Below, piece by piece: positions 24,998-33,311 of a stretch of DNA of 47,590 nucleotides. The DNA comes from Halosimplex carlsbadense 2-9-1 (GTDB taxonomy: Archaea; Halobacteriota; Halobacteria; Halobacteriales; Haloarculaceae). The position numbers and the translations under genes were made by a program. The stretch lies in assembly GCF_000337455.1 (NCBI RefSeq), contig NZ_AOIU01000025.1, positions 1-47,590 of the forward strand, written 5' to 3'. A model generated the notes under the pieces. The model was not told the origin of the DNA and did not search any database. It saw nothing but the letters and a program-made list of their open reading frames with translations. Each line of letters opens with the position of its first letter. Position 1 is the first letter of the stretch.

Positions 24998-25387
24998 TTA
25001 CTCGGCGTCGGCACTGCCCGGGTCGAAGACACCGCGGCGCAGCCCCTCGCGGACGGGGTCGTGTTCAGCCTCGGTCGGCGGCGGTGCGGTGACGAGCAGC
25101 GCCTCCAGGCGACCGCCGTCGTCGGCCTTCACGCCGCGGTCGACTCCCGCAGGGACCGCGACCACGTCGCCGGGAGCGACGGCGTGGTCGGTGTCGCCCT
25201 CGCGGACGACGCCGGTCCCCGAGCGGACGTGGACGACCACGTCGCTGTCGGGCGCGTGGACCGGAATGAACTGTCCGGGTTCGAAGTACCCGCAGACGGC
25301 TTTCAACTGGTCGCTCCGGAACGCCTCGCGGGCGATGAAGCTGTCCTCGTCGTACGCCCGTTCGGCGTCGAAGTCCGTCGCTGGCAT
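24998..25387 (-). CDS. Small cupin domain protein
   Basis: A 129-residue protein beginning MPATDFDAERAYDEDSFIAR. The single cupin fold shows FEPGQFIPVHAPDSDVVVHV and VAPGDVVAVPAGVDRGVKAD. Motif 1 has only one clear histidine (VHAPDSD) and motif 2 lacks the usual histidine, so metal binding may be lost or altered. The tail (EHDPVREGLRRGVFDPGSAD) is a conserved-looking helix. Substrate unknown. It is transcribed against the neighbouring cupin, to which it is only distantly similar. Confidence 0.78.
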   Translation of the reverse strand: MPATDFDAERAYDEDSFIAREAFRSDQLKAVCGYFEPGQFIPVHAPDSDVVVHVRSGTGVVREGDTDHAVAPGDVVAVPAGVDRGVKADDGGRLEALLVTAPPPTEAEHDPVREGLRRGVFDPGSADAE

Positions 25388-25475
25388 CTCGTTCGGAACA
25401 ACGGCACCCCGAGGAAAGGTCGCTGGGCCGAACCGGTTCGGTCACGTCGACGGACGGTCGGAAGACGATCGCGAG

Positions 25476-25610
25476 TCAGTCCTTGACTGCCCGGATCCCC
25501 TTCTTCGCGCCGTAGTAGGCCCACTCGGCGCTGTAACAGAAGACGCAGCCGCGGAACGTCGGTGTGGTCGGACCGTCCTCGGAGTCGCCGGCGTCGGCGG
25601 TAGCGGTCAT
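25476..25610 (-). CDS. 44-residue CxxC microprotein
   Basis: A short reading frame with ATG at 25610. It encodes an acidic lead (MTATADAGDSEDG), then TPTFRGCVFCYSAEWAYYGA and KKGIRAVKD. A single C-x-x-C pair next to an aromatic stretch resembles haloarchaeal small zinc-finger or redox-active microproteins that dimerise or bind metal. The composition (cysteines, Trp/Tyr cluster, positive C-terminus) differs from random antisense translation in this GC-rich genome, which is Arg/Pro/Ala-rich. It lies between the small cupin and elp3, divergent from elp3. No function known. Confidence 0.6.
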   Translation of the reverse strand: MTATADAGDSEDGPTTPTFRGCVFCYSAEWAYYGAKKGIRAVKD

Positions 25611-25737
25611 GTGCGGAACGGAGGACTCGTCCGGCAAGAAGGTATCGTCGACGTGCGTCGCTGACAGGCCCGCCGAGGACCGCGCGATAGGCGAGCGACA
25701 CGCTTATTCGCCGCAGGGGCCGATCCCTGACAACGCG

Positions 25738-27420
25738 ATGAGCACCGAGACGCCCGACGCGGCCGACGCGGACAGCGACGAACCGGAGGCGTTCCTGCAG
25801 GCGTGCGAGGAGCTGGTCGACCGCATCCTCTCGGGCGAGATCGAGAAAGACGACGTTGAGACGGCGAAGAAAGAGGTCTGCGGGAAGTACTCCTCGCCGA
25901 AAGTGCCGCGCAACTCCGACCTGATCGACTTCGGGCCCGACGAGCGCCGGGAGGAACTGGCGGAGGTCCTCCAGCGCAAGCCCGTTCGCACGGCGTCGGG
26001 CGTCTCTCCGATCGCGATCATGACCTCGCCCCATCGGTGTCCCCACGGGAAGTGCCTGTACTGTCCCGGCGGTCCCGACTCGGAGTTCTCGTCGGCGCAG
26101 AGCTACACCGGCCACGAGCCAGCGGCCGCACGCGGCGTGCAGAACGACTACGATCCGTACGGACAGGTCCGCCTGCGGCTCGAACAGCTTCGGCAGATCG
26201 GCCACCCGGTCGACAAGGCCGAGCTGATCCTGATGGGCGGGACGATGACCGCCCGCAGCCACGACTACCAGGAGTGGTTCGTCAAGCGCGCGCTGGAGGC
26301 GATGAACGAATACGACCCCGAGGGCAACCCCGAACCCGCCGAGGACGAGAGCTTCGCACAGGACCCCGACGAGCGCGAGTTCAGCTACGTCGAGGACGTG
26401 ATCGCCGAGAACGAGACCGCGGACGTGCGCAACGTCGCGACCACCTTCGAGACCAAGCCCGACTGGTGCGACCCCGAGCAGATCGACCGCATGCTCGATC
26501 TCGGCGCGACGAAAGTCGAGGTCGGCGTCCAGACCACCTTCGAGCGCATCAACCGCGAGATGCACCGCGGCCACGGCACGCAGGACGCCATCGACGCCAA
26601 CCGCCGGCTGCGCGACTCGGGGTTCAAGGTCGGCTTCCACATGATGCCGGGCCAGCCCGGGATGTCCAAGGAGATGTGTCTCGAAGACTTCCGGCGTATC
26701 TTCGAGAACACGGACTGGCGGCCGGACTTCCTGAAGATCTACCCGACCCTCGTCGTCGAGGGGACGGTCACCTACGACTGGTACCAGCGAGAGGAGTTCG
26801 AGCCCCTCTCCAACGACGAGGCGGCCGAACTCGTCGCGGAGATCAAGTCGATGATCCCCGAGTACACGCGCCTCCAGCGCGTCCAGCGGGACATCCCCGC
26901 CGACTTCATCGAGGGCGGCGTCTGGAAGTCGAACCTCCGGCAGCTGGCTCGCCAGCGCATGGACGAACACGGCTGGACCTGCGACTGCATCCGCTGTCGA
27001 GAGGTCGGCCATCACGACGAGGAGCCCGAAGAGGTCACGCTCGACGTCGACACCTACGAAGTCGCGGGCGGCCGGGAACACTTCATCGGCTTCGAGGACC
27101 GCGAGAAGGGGATCCTCGTCGGGTTCTGCCGGCTGCGGTTCCCGAACGACCCGGTCCGACGAGAGTTGCAGGACGCCGCCGTGGTCCGCGAACTTCACGT
27201 CTACGGGAGCGAGGTGGGGGTGGGGCAGTCGGCCGGCGACGGGGACGGGAGCCACCAGCATCGGGGGTACGGCAAGCGACTCCTCGCGGAGGCCGAGCGA
27301 CTGGCCGCCGACGCGGGCTACGGCAAGCTGGCCGTCCTCTCGGGTATCGGCGTCCGGCAGTACTACCGCGAGAAGCTCGGCTACCGCCAGGACGGCCCGT
27401 ACGTCAGCAAGCGGCTGTGA
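25738..27420 (+). CDS. elp3: Elp3 tRNA wobble-uridine modification enzyme (radical SAM plus GNAT)
   Basis: A 560-residue protein from the ATG at 25738. The radical-SAM cluster is C101, C106, C109 (HRCPHGKCLYCPGG); LILMGGTMTARSHDYQEWFV and KVGFHMMPGQPGM are Elp3 signatures. The C-terminal GNAT domain holds the acetyl-CoA loop HQHRGYGKRLLAEAERL and ends LGYRQDGPYVSKRL, the normal Elp3 terminus. It makes the carboxymethyl group at C5 of tRNA U34. Zn-site cysteines are visible in TCDCIRCREVGHH. An insertion after VVRELHVYGSE (VGVGQSAGDGDGS) is a haloarchaeal acidic loop. An RNA-ligase fragment begins directly after its stop, in the same frame. Confidence 0.95.
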   Translation: MSTETPDAADADSDEPEAFLQACEELVDRILSGEIEKDDVETAKKEVCGKYSSPKVPRNSDLIDFGPDERREELAEVLQRKPVRTASGVSPIAIMTSPHRCPHGKCLYCPGGPDSEFSSAQSYTGHEPAAARGVQNDYDPYGQVRLRLEQLRQIGHPVDKAELILMGGTMTARSHDYQEWFVKRALEAMNEYDPEGNPEPAEDESFAQDPDEREFSYVEDVIAENETADVRNVATTFETKPDWCDPEQIDRMLDLGATKVEVGVQTTFERINREMHRGHGTQDAIDANRRLRDSGFKVGFHMMPGQPGMSKEMCLEDFRRIFENTDWRPDFLKIYPTLVVEGTVTYDWYQREEFEPLSNDEAAELVAEIKSMIPEYTRLQRVQRDIPADFIEGGVWKSNLRQLARQRMDEHGWTCDCIRCREVGHHDEEPEEVTLDVDTYEVAGGREHFIGFEDREKGILVGFCRLRFPNDPVRRELQDAAVVRELHVYGSEVGVGQSAGDGDGSHQHRGYGKRLLAEAERLAADAGYGKLAVLSGIGVRQYYREKLGYRQDGPYVSKRL

Positions 27421-28080
27421 GTGCGGTCGGCCCGGGGTCCCGAGCGCGAACGCGGCCCGTTCGTCCTGTTCGGGGAGAACATGGTCGCGCACACGCTGGA
27501 ATACGACCGGGAGACGCCCCAGTTTCTCGGTTTCGACGTCTGGCAGGCCGAAGAGGAACGGTTCCTGCCGTTCGGGGACGCCGAGTTCGTGTTCGAGTCG
27601 ATCGGGCTTCGAACCGTGCCGGTCGTCGAGCGCCGCGATGCGACCGCGTTCGGCGACGAGTACGGGAGGGGAGCGGATCTCGACTACGAGATCCCAGAGT
27701 CGGCCTACCGCGAGGGCCGCGCCGAGGGTGTCGTCCTCCGAAACGACGAGCGCGGAGCGCGCGCGAAAGTCGTCGCCGAGGCGTTTCGCGAGCGCCACGA
27801 GTCAGCCGACGACGAGCCCGAAACGGACACGGAGCGGCTGGTCGACCGGTACTGTACCGAACGCCGGATCGAGAAGGCCGCGCATCGACTCGTCGACGAG
27901 GGCGAGTGGGCGCAACTCCGCATGCCGATGATGGAAGACCTCCCGATGGCCGTCGTCGACGACATCTTCGCCGAGGAACACCGGGAGATCGCGAGGGAGG
28001 ATTGGGAGATAGACGCGGCGGAGCTTCGGAGTCGGGTCAGTAGTCGGTGTGCCCCGATACTGCAGGACCGTGTCGACTGA
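27421..28080 (+). pseudogene. RNA ligase family protein, N-terminally truncated (likely remnant)
   Basis: A 219-codon frame starting with GTG immediately after the elp3 stop. FVLFGENMVAHTLEYD and PQFLGFDVWQAEEERFLPF match the middle of Rnl2-like RNA ligases. GRAEGVVLRNDERGARAKVV holds motifs IV and V. The N-terminal part with the nucleotidylated lysine (KxDG motif I) is missing, and the upstream sequence is a complete elp3 end, so the lost part is not nearby. The remaining frame has no stops or frameshifts and normal codon bias, so decay is recent or the fragment is kept for another role. A GTG one codon after the elp3 stop may be coincidental. Confidence 0.7.
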
Positions 28081-28118
28081 GGCGGGCGGGGCAGTCGGAG
28101 TCGAACGCGTCGCGTGTC

Positions 28119-29057
28119 TCACTCCGGCGGCGGCGTCGCGCTCGGTCGCGTCACCGGTGGCCCGCGGTCGGTGAGGAACCCGCCGTAGTCGAGTTCCGCC
28201 CAGTAGAGCCCGCCGTCGTAGCGGACGAGCCAGTCCCCGTTCCCACCCTCATCCCGGACTGCCTCCTGGGCGCGGAAGCGTTCGACGACGCCCGCAAAGC
28301 CCTCGTCGTCGACGCTTTCGGCTGTGTAGCTGCCGCCGGTCGCCGACTCGACGACCTCGCGTTCGGCGTCGGAGAGCCCCGAGAGGGAGAACGCGTAGCG
28401 GTCGGTCAGGTCGGCGGCGAACGCCGTCGCGCTGTCGGCGACCCGGGTCGCCTCGTAGCGGAACGTCCGGAGGGAGTCCCGCTCGACGCCGTCGGTTGCG
28501 ATCCGGTAGGTTTCGCCCTCGTAGACGACGGCGCCGTATCGCTGCCCGGGCACGAGCACGGACCGCCCGGCTTCGCGCTGCGTGTAGGCGACGGGGAACC
28601 CGAAGTCGAACCCCTCCTCCCGGTCCTCGCGCGGCCCGGCAAACAGCGGTTCGAGCGCGCGCCGGTCGACCGCCGGCAGGTCCTCGTAGGCGACCGCCTC
28701 GCCGCCGAAATCAGTCGTGTTGTAGTCGATCCGGATACCGCCGCCGTAGCCGGGGACGGTCCCGACCACCTCGTAGGAGACGTTGTAGTACGCGCCGTCG
28801 TAGCGGTACGCTCGGCCGGCGCGGACGAACTCGCGGCTGGCGTTGCGGGTCGTCGACCCGTTCTCGACCGCGGCGCGGACGATCCGGGCTTCTACCGTCT
28901 CGAAGGGGTCGTCGTCGCCGAGGTCGTAACTCGCCCGCTCGGCCAGACCGGCGTCGTCGACGGCCGTCATCGAGAGGCTGCCCGCGTAGCTGCCACAACC
29001 CGCCGCAGCCGCGGCGAGGGCGACCAGCAGCGTCGCGACAGCGAGCCGCCTGTCCAT
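28119..29057 (-). CDS. Secreted lipoprotein of unknown function
   Basis: A 312-residue protein. The signal LAVATLLVALAAAAAGC ends in a lipobox-like AAAGC, so it is probably lipidated and anchored outside the cell. The mature part is strand-rich and has several N-glycosylation sequons (NGST, NASR, NVSY, NTTD), in keeping with haloarchaeal exported proteins. AVDDAGLAERASYDLGDDDP and YALE-type repeated phrases are not recognisable to me as a family. The C-terminal half (SLSGLSDAEREVVESATGGS) reads as a second domain with similar layout. It converges with the ligase fragment, with 38 nt between. Confidence 0.75.
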   Translation of the reverse strand: MDRRLAVATLLVALAAAAAGCGSYAGSLSMTAVDDAGLAERASYDLGDDDPFETVEARIVRAAVENGSTTRNASREFVRAGRAYRYDGAYYNVSYEVVGTVPGYGGGIRIDYNTTDFGGEAVAYEDLPAVDRRALEPLFAGPREDREEGFDFGFPVAYTQREAGRSVLVPGQRYGAVVYEGETYRIATDGVERDSLRTFRYEATRVADSATAFAADLTDRYAFSLSGLSDAEREVVESATGGSYTAESVDDEGFAGVVERFRAQEAVRDEGGNGDWLVRYDGGLYWAELDYGGFLTDRGPPVTRPSATPPPE

Positions 29058-29177
29058 GCAGTTGTATCTCCCCGCTGTCAGGAGTGTCTTGTGGTGTCTG
29101 CGACGGCCGGCTGGGTGTCCGCCGAACGTCCGTCCGAGCGAGCGGCTTTTCAGTCACGGGAACTTCGACTCGTGTAC

Positions 29178-29867
29178 ATGCCGACGCGACTCGCCGAGGG
29201 GGTCTGGATGCTCGACCTCGGACTGTTCCCCCCGATCGCGACCAACGGGTTCCTGGTCGACGACGGGACCGTCACGCTGATCGACCCCGGTCTCCCCTGG
29301 AATCGCCCCTCCCTCGGCGCCGAGCTGTCGGAGCTCGGCTACGAGGTCGGCGACATCGACCGCGTGTTCCTCACGCACTACGACATCGACCACACCGGCG
29401 GACTCCGGGCGCTCGACGGCGCGTTCGACGGGCCCGTCTACATCGGCAGCGACGACCTCGCGCTCGGTCGCGGCGAGAGCGAGCCGAAGTGGCTCCACCA
29501 CAAGGGGCTCTTTCACCGCGCCGCACGACGGCTTTTCCCGCTGCCCGCGCACATGGACGTCCGCGGCGTCGAGGACGGCGACGAGATCGGCCGGTTCACT
29601 GCCTACCACACGCCCGGTCACAACCCCGGTCACACGGTCTTCGTCCACGACTCCGGCGCGGCCTTCCTCGGCGATCTCACCTGGGAGGACGACGGCCGGC
29701 TCACCCCGCCGTTCTGGCTGGACTCCTACGATATGCGCCAGCTGACCGAGAGCATCAGGGACCTGAGCGAGCGCGTCCCGCCGTTCGAGGTCGCCGCGAT
29801 GGGCCACGGCACGCCGCTGGTCTCGGACGGGCGGCGCGCGCTGCTGGAGTGTGCCGCGCGGGTGTGA
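29178..29867 (+). CDS. Metallo-beta-lactamase fold hydrolase
   Basis: A 229-residue protein from the ATG at 29178 (MPTRLAEGVWMLDLGLFPP). The metal motif is LTHYDIDHTGG: His67, Asp69, Asp71, His72. The family-typical H-x-H-x-D-H is replaced by H-x-D-x-D-H, a variant frequent in this subgroup. YHTPGHNPGHTVF, LGDLTW and AAMGHGTPLVSDG give the other metal ligands. Hydrolase activity is likely but the substrate is unknown. A T-rich patch near 29150 is 27 nt upstream. It diverges from the lipoprotein gene and precedes rqcH in the same direction. Confidence 0.85.
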   Translation: MPTRLAEGVWMLDLGLFPPIATNGFLVDDGTVTLIDPGLPWNRPSLGAELSELGYEVGDIDRVFLTHYDIDHTGGLRALDGAFDGPVYIGSDDLALGRGESEPKWLHHKGLFHRAARRLFPLPAHMDVRGVEDGDEIGRFTAYHTPGHNPGHTVFVHDSGAAFLGDLTWEDDGRLTPPFWLDSYDMRQLTESIRDLSERVPPFEVAAMGHGTPLVSDGRRALLECAARV

Positions 29868-29943
29868 GGAGTCGACTCGGCTCGCCCCCTCGGTGGAGCG
29901 GACGGTGCGACAGGCATTTGCCCCCGAGGGCGGACCGTGAGGT

Positions 29944-32133
29944 ATGGACAGAAAGCGGGAGCTGACGAGCGTCGACCTCGCGGCGCTCGCCGGCGAGCTA
30001 TCGGGCTACGAGGGCGCGGGCGTCGGGAAGGTCTATCTCTATCCCGATCGGGACCTGCTGCGGTTCCGGATGCGCCACTACGACCTGGGACGGACGGAAC
30101 TGCTCGTCGAGGTCGGCGAGGACAAGCGAGTCAACGTCACCGACCCGGACCACGTGCCGGAGGCACCCGAGCGACCGCCGAACTTCGCGATGATGCTCCG
30201 GAACCGGATGCAGGGCGCCGAACTGGTCGACGTGTCGCAGTTCCAGTTCGACCGCATCCTCGAACTCACCTTCGAGCGCGACGACGAGACGACGACGATC
30301 GTCGCGGAGCTGTTCGGCGACGGCAACGTCGCCATCCTCGACGGCACCGGCGAAGTGATCGACTGCCTGGAGACCGTGCGACTGAAATCGCGAACGGTCG
30401 CGCCCGGCGCCCAGTACGAGTTCCCCAGCGCGCGGTTCAACCCGCTGGGCGTCGACTACGACGCCTTCGAGGCGCGGATGCGCGACTCCGACTCCGACCT
30501 CGTCAGGACGCTCGCCACGCAGCTCAACTTCGGCGGCCTCTACGGCGAGGAGCTCTGCACGCTCGCGGGCGTCGACTACAACGTCCCCATCGAGGAGGCG
30601 ACCGACGACCAGTTGCGGGCGCTGTACGACGCGCTCCGACGGCTGGCCGACCGACTGGCCGACAGCGACCTCGACCCCCGCGTCTACTACGACCTCGACG
30701 ACCCCGACGCGGAGGACCCGACCGACGACGACGGAGCGATCGAGGGCCAGCGCGTCGACGTGACGCCGATCCCCCTGGCGGAGTACGACGACCGCTACGG
30801 CGAGCCGTTCGACTCGTTCAACGAGGCGCTGGACGATTACTTCACCTTCGCCAGCGACGAGGACGATGAGGGCGGGGGCGACGCCGCGGGCGGCGACCGC
30901 GGCCGCCCCGATTTCGAGTCGGAGATCGCCAAACACGAGCGGATCATCGAGCAACAGCAGGGGGCCATCGAGGACTTCGAGGCACAGGCCGAGCGCGAGC
31001 GGGCGAACGCCGAAGCGCTGTACGCCAACTACGACCTCGTCGACGACATCCTCTCGACGGTCCAGGAAGCCCGCGCCGAGGACCGCTCGTGGGACGACAT
31101 CGAGGAGCGCTTCGCGGAGGGTGCCCGACAGGGGATCCCCGCCGCGGAGGCGGTCGTCTCGCTCGACGGCAGCGAGGGGACGGTGACGATCGATATCGAC
31201 GGCGAGCGGGTCACCCTCGCCGCGAGCGAGGGCGTCGAGAAGAACGCCGACCGCCTGTATCGGGAGGCCAAGCGCATCGAGGGCAAGAAGGAGGGCGCCG
31301 AGGAGGCGATCGCCCAGACCCGCAGCGAGCTGGAGGCCGTCGAGGAGCGCAAAGCGGAGTGGGAGGCCGCCGACGCCGGCGAAGCGGGATCGGGCGGCGA
31401 CGAGAGCGAAGGAAGCGACGAAGACGACGACGAGCCCGTCGACTGGCTGGCCGAGCCGTCGATCCCGGTCCGCCAGTCCGACCACTGGTTCGAGGACTAC
31501 CGCTGGTTCCACACCAGCGACGGCTTCCTCGTCATCGGCGGCCGGGACGCCGACGACAACGAGGATCTCGTCAAGAAGTACCTCGACCGCGGGGATCGGT
31601 TCTTCCACGCCCAGGCCCACGGCGGCCCCGCTACGATCCTGAAGGCCACCGGTCCGAGCGAATCGTACGACGACGACGTAGAGATCCCCGAGTCGAGCAA
31701 GTGCGAGGCGGCGCAGTTCGCCGTCTCGTACTCCTCGATCTGGAAGGACGGCAAGTTCGCCGGCGACGTGTACGAGGTCGGCTCCGACCAAGTGTCGAAG
31801 ACCCCCGAGAGCGGGGAATTCCTGGAGAAGGGCGGCTTCGCCATCCGCGGCGACCGCACGTACTACGAGAGCACCGAGGTCGGCGTCGCCGTCGGGATCA
31901 CCTGCGAGCCCGAGACGCGCGTCATCGGCGGGCCGCCCGCCGCCATCGAACCGAAATCGGAGACGACGATCACGGTCGAGCCGGGCCAGTACGCCCAGAA
32001 CGACATCGCGATGCGGCTCTACCGGGAGTTCAAGGGCCGCTTCGCCGACGACTCGTTCGTCCGGAAGGTCGCCAGCGCCGACCGCATCCAGGAGTTCCTC
32101 CCGCCGGGCGGCAGCCGGATGGTCGACGACTGA
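29944..32133 (+). CDS. rqcH: RqcH/NEMF family ribosome-associated quality-control protein
   Basis: A 729-residue NFACT protein. The N-terminal domain starts MDRKRELTSVDLAALAGELS, with VGKVYLYPDRDLLRFRMRHY and RPPNFAMMLRNRMQGAELVD. A long charged coiled coil (residues 305-470) includes FESEIAKHERIIEQQQGAIE. The C-terminal NFACT-R (DUF814) domain has SDHWFEDYRWFHTSDGFLVI and AHGGPATILK. RqcH binds 60S/50S ribosomes carrying stalled peptidyl-tRNA and helps add C-terminal tails for degradation. The acidic linker before the DUF814 part is haloarchaeal. The neighbouring small membrane gene is probably independent. Confidence 0.92.
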   Translation: MDRKRELTSVDLAALAGELSGYEGAGVGKVYLYPDRDLLRFRMRHYDLGRTELLVEVGEDKRVNVTDPDHVPEAPERPPNFAMMLRNRMQGAELVDVSQFQFDRILELTFERDDETTTIVAELFGDGNVAILDGTGEVIDCLETVRLKSRTVAPGAQYEFPSARFNPLGVDYDAFEARMRDSDSDLVRTLATQLNFGGLYGEELCTLAGVDYNVPIEEATDDQLRALYDALRRLADRLADSDLDPRVYYDLDDPDAEDPTDDDGAIEGQRVDVTPIPLAEYDDRYGEPFDSFNEALDDYFTFASDEDDEGGGDAAGGDRGRPDFESEIAKHERIIEQQQGAIEDFEAQAERERANAEALYANYDLVDDILSTVQEARAEDRSWDDIEERFAEGARQGIPAAEAVVSLDGSEGTVTIDIDGERVTLAASEGVEKNADRLYREAKRIEGKKEGAEEAIAQTRSELEAVEERKAEWEAADAGEAGSGGDESEGSDEDDDEPVDWLAEPSIPVRQSDHWFEDYRWFHTSDGFLVIGGRDADDNEDLVKKYLDRGDRFFHAQAHGGPATILKATGPSESYDDDVEIPESSKCEAAQFAVSYSSIWKDGKFAGDVYEVGSDQVSKTPESGEFLEKGGFAIRGDRTYYESTEVGVAVGITCEPETRVIGGPPAAIEPKSETTITVEPGQYAQNDIAMRLYREFKGRFADDSFVRKVASADRIQEFLPPGGSRMVDD

Positions 32134-32173
32134 CGCGTCGCTCGACCCGGCGGGCCGCTCGCGGCGAAACCGT

Positions 32174-32184
32174 CTTGATAAACG
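32174..32184 (+). promoter_or_regulatory. TATA-like box of the 51-residue membrane protein gene
   Basis: CTTGATAAACG is centred 23 nt before the ATG at 32201, slightly closer than usual for a leaderless promoter. Confidence 0.5.
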
Positions 32185-32200
32185 AGTGGTAACGGCCGGC

Positions 32201-32356
32201 ATGCTGTCTGCGCCGATGCGACTGCTCGCGGTCGCCGTCCTCGTCTTCGTCCCTGGGCTGTGCTTTCTCGCGCTGTTCCGACTCATCGACCGGATGGCCG
32301 ACGACGGACTCGTCGCCCGCGTCGAACGCGGGGAGTTCGAGGCGGAGTCGCCCTGA
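32201..32356 (+). CDS. 51-residue single-span membrane microprotein
   Basis: Starts MLSAPMRLLAVAVLVFVPGL and continues with CFLALFRLID, a single hydrophobic helix, then a charged cytoplasmic tail with MADDGLVARVERGEFEAESP. Similar small membrane proteins are common in haloarchaea (from memory). Its own TATA-like box supports expression. It ends with TGA at 32354-32356. In-frame behind that stop is a zinc-ribbon reading frame (32357-32497), described separately. Confidence 0.68.
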   Translation: MLSAPMRLLAVAVLVFVPGLCFLALFRLIDRMADDGLVARVERGEFEAESP

Positions 32357-32497
32357 AGCAGAGCCGCGAGTTCGATCGATCCCGCCGGCGTCGTCGCGGC
32401 TGCTCGCGACCGCGAGACAGTGGGCTGTCCGTCCTGCGGTGCCGAGAACCGGGCGGGGGTCGAGTACTGTCGGCACTGCCTGTCCGAGCTTCACTGA
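32357..32497 (+). CDS. Zinc-ribbon reading frame, possibly a separate 25-residue gene or remnant
   Basis: The frame after the membrane microprotein's stop stays open through 46 codons and encodes CPSCGAENRAGVEYCRHCLS: two CxxC pairs 13 residues apart, a classic zinc ribbon. The only start codon ahead of it is GTG at 32420, giving 25 residues; nothing earlier is a good start. It resembles the C-terminal ribbon of membrane-anchored haloarchaeal proteins (DUF7577-type, from memory). It may be a separated exon-like remnant, a stop-codon readthrough product or an independent microprotein. Confidence 0.45.
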   Translation, partial: SRAASSIDPAGVVAAARDRETVGCPSCGAENRAGVEYCRHCLSELH

Positions 32498-32511
32498 CGA
32501 GGGTTCGATCG

Positions 32512-32925
32512 CTATGCCTGGGACTCGACGCCGACGGCGTCGTAGCCGCTCTCGCGGAGCGCCTCGACCAGCCCTTCCTGGTCGATGTCGGCCTCGTAGT
32601 AGAACACCACGTCGAACGTGCCTTCGCGGAGTAGCTGCTGGCACTCCCAGACGAACTCGTCGCCGTCGAGCGTCAGGCCCTGGTGCTGGTTGACACCGAA
32701 CTCGCCGTCGTCGTTGCCGGAGTAGACGTACGTGTCGGTCGGCTCGATACCGGCGTGCTCGGCGATGTGGTTGCCGATCTCCAGGGTCGCCTCGTGGAGC
32801 GTCGGCTCCTGGTCGCCCGACAGGTCGGTGTGGACGATGACGCCGACGAGTTCGATCTCGCCGGGTTCGAGCAGTGCCTGGGCGCGCTGGTAGAGGTCGG
32901 TGTCGACGGCGTCTGCGTCGCTCAT
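32512..32925 (-). CDS. DUF5778 family protein
   Basis: A 137-residue protein from the ATG at 32925 (MSDADAVDTDLYQRAQALLE). PGEIELVGVIVHTDLSGDQE, DTYVYSGNDDGEFGVNQHQG and WECQQLLREGTFDVVFYYEA fit the haloarchaeal DUF5778 family. Function is unknown and no catalytic motif is apparent. A longer reading frame to 33102 exists but lacks family similarity. It is separated from the cold-shock genes by 189 nt, and all four are on the same strand. Confidence 0.82.
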   Translation of the reverse strand: MSDADAVDTDLYQRAQALLEPGEIELVGVIVHTDLSGDQEPTLHEATLEIGNHIAEHAGIEPTDTYVYSGNDDGEFGVNQHQGLTLDGDEFVWECQQLLREGTFDVVFYYEADIDQEGLVEALRESGYDAVGVESQA

Positions 32926-33088
32926 TGTCGCCACTCCGACGCGCTGGCTCTTGTGTCCCACGGTATCGCGCTGGGACGATCCGGGCGAGCGCGGCCGCTC
33001 GCCGAAGATATTCGGACGGTGAGCGATGGAGTCGCGGTCGAGCGCGACTCCTCGCGGACGGTGCCGCGGCTCACCGGTGAGACGACTG

Positions 33089-33104
33089 TGGTGGGAACCC
33101 ACCA
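33089..33104 (-). terminator. Short perfect hairpin behind the cold-shock operon
   Basis: TGGTGGG (33089-33095) is complementary to CCCACCA (33098-33104) with a 2-nt loop. It lies 10 nt downstream of the last cspA stop on the minus strand. It is a candidate terminator or RNA-stability hairpin; no U-tract follows, so confidence is low. Confidence 0.35.
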
Positions 33105-33114
33105 GGAGCCGCAG

Positions 33115-33309
33115 TTACAGGCGCTCGAGGTTCGTCGCGCGCGGGCCTTTGTCGGCCTGCTCGATGTCGAACTCGACTTCCTGCCCTTCTTCGAGGTCCG
33201 GACCGCCCACGTCCTCCATGTGGAAGAACACGTCCTCGTCGGCGTCTTCCGTGTCGATGAAGCCGTAGCCGCCGGTGTCGTTGAAGAAGTCGACCTCGCC
33301 TGTCGCCAT
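33115..33309 (-). CDS. cspA: Cold-shock domain protein, third copy in the transcript
   Basis: A 64-residue protein with the complete cold-shock fold: RNP-1 is GGYGFIDT (residues 13-20) and RNP-2 is DVFFHMED (26-33). The C-terminus is KGPRATNLERL. It differs from copy 2 at only two positions (Glu for Lys5, Glu for Asp21). It binds single-stranded RNA/DNA as an RNA chaperone. The start is 2 nt after the stop of copy 2, so all three genes are cotranscribed and translationally coupled. It is not fused to a larger protein although a reading frame in another register continues upstream. Confidence 0.92.
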   Translation of the reverse strand: MATGEVDFFNDTGGYGFIDTEDADEDVFFHMEDVGGPDLEEGQEVEFDIEQADKGPRATNLERL

Positions 33310-33311
33310 CG

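Noticed and set aside
25303..27798. 831-codon minus-strand frame opposite elp3
   Set aside because: No motif, and it overlaps the certain elp3 and the small cupin gene; shadow frame.
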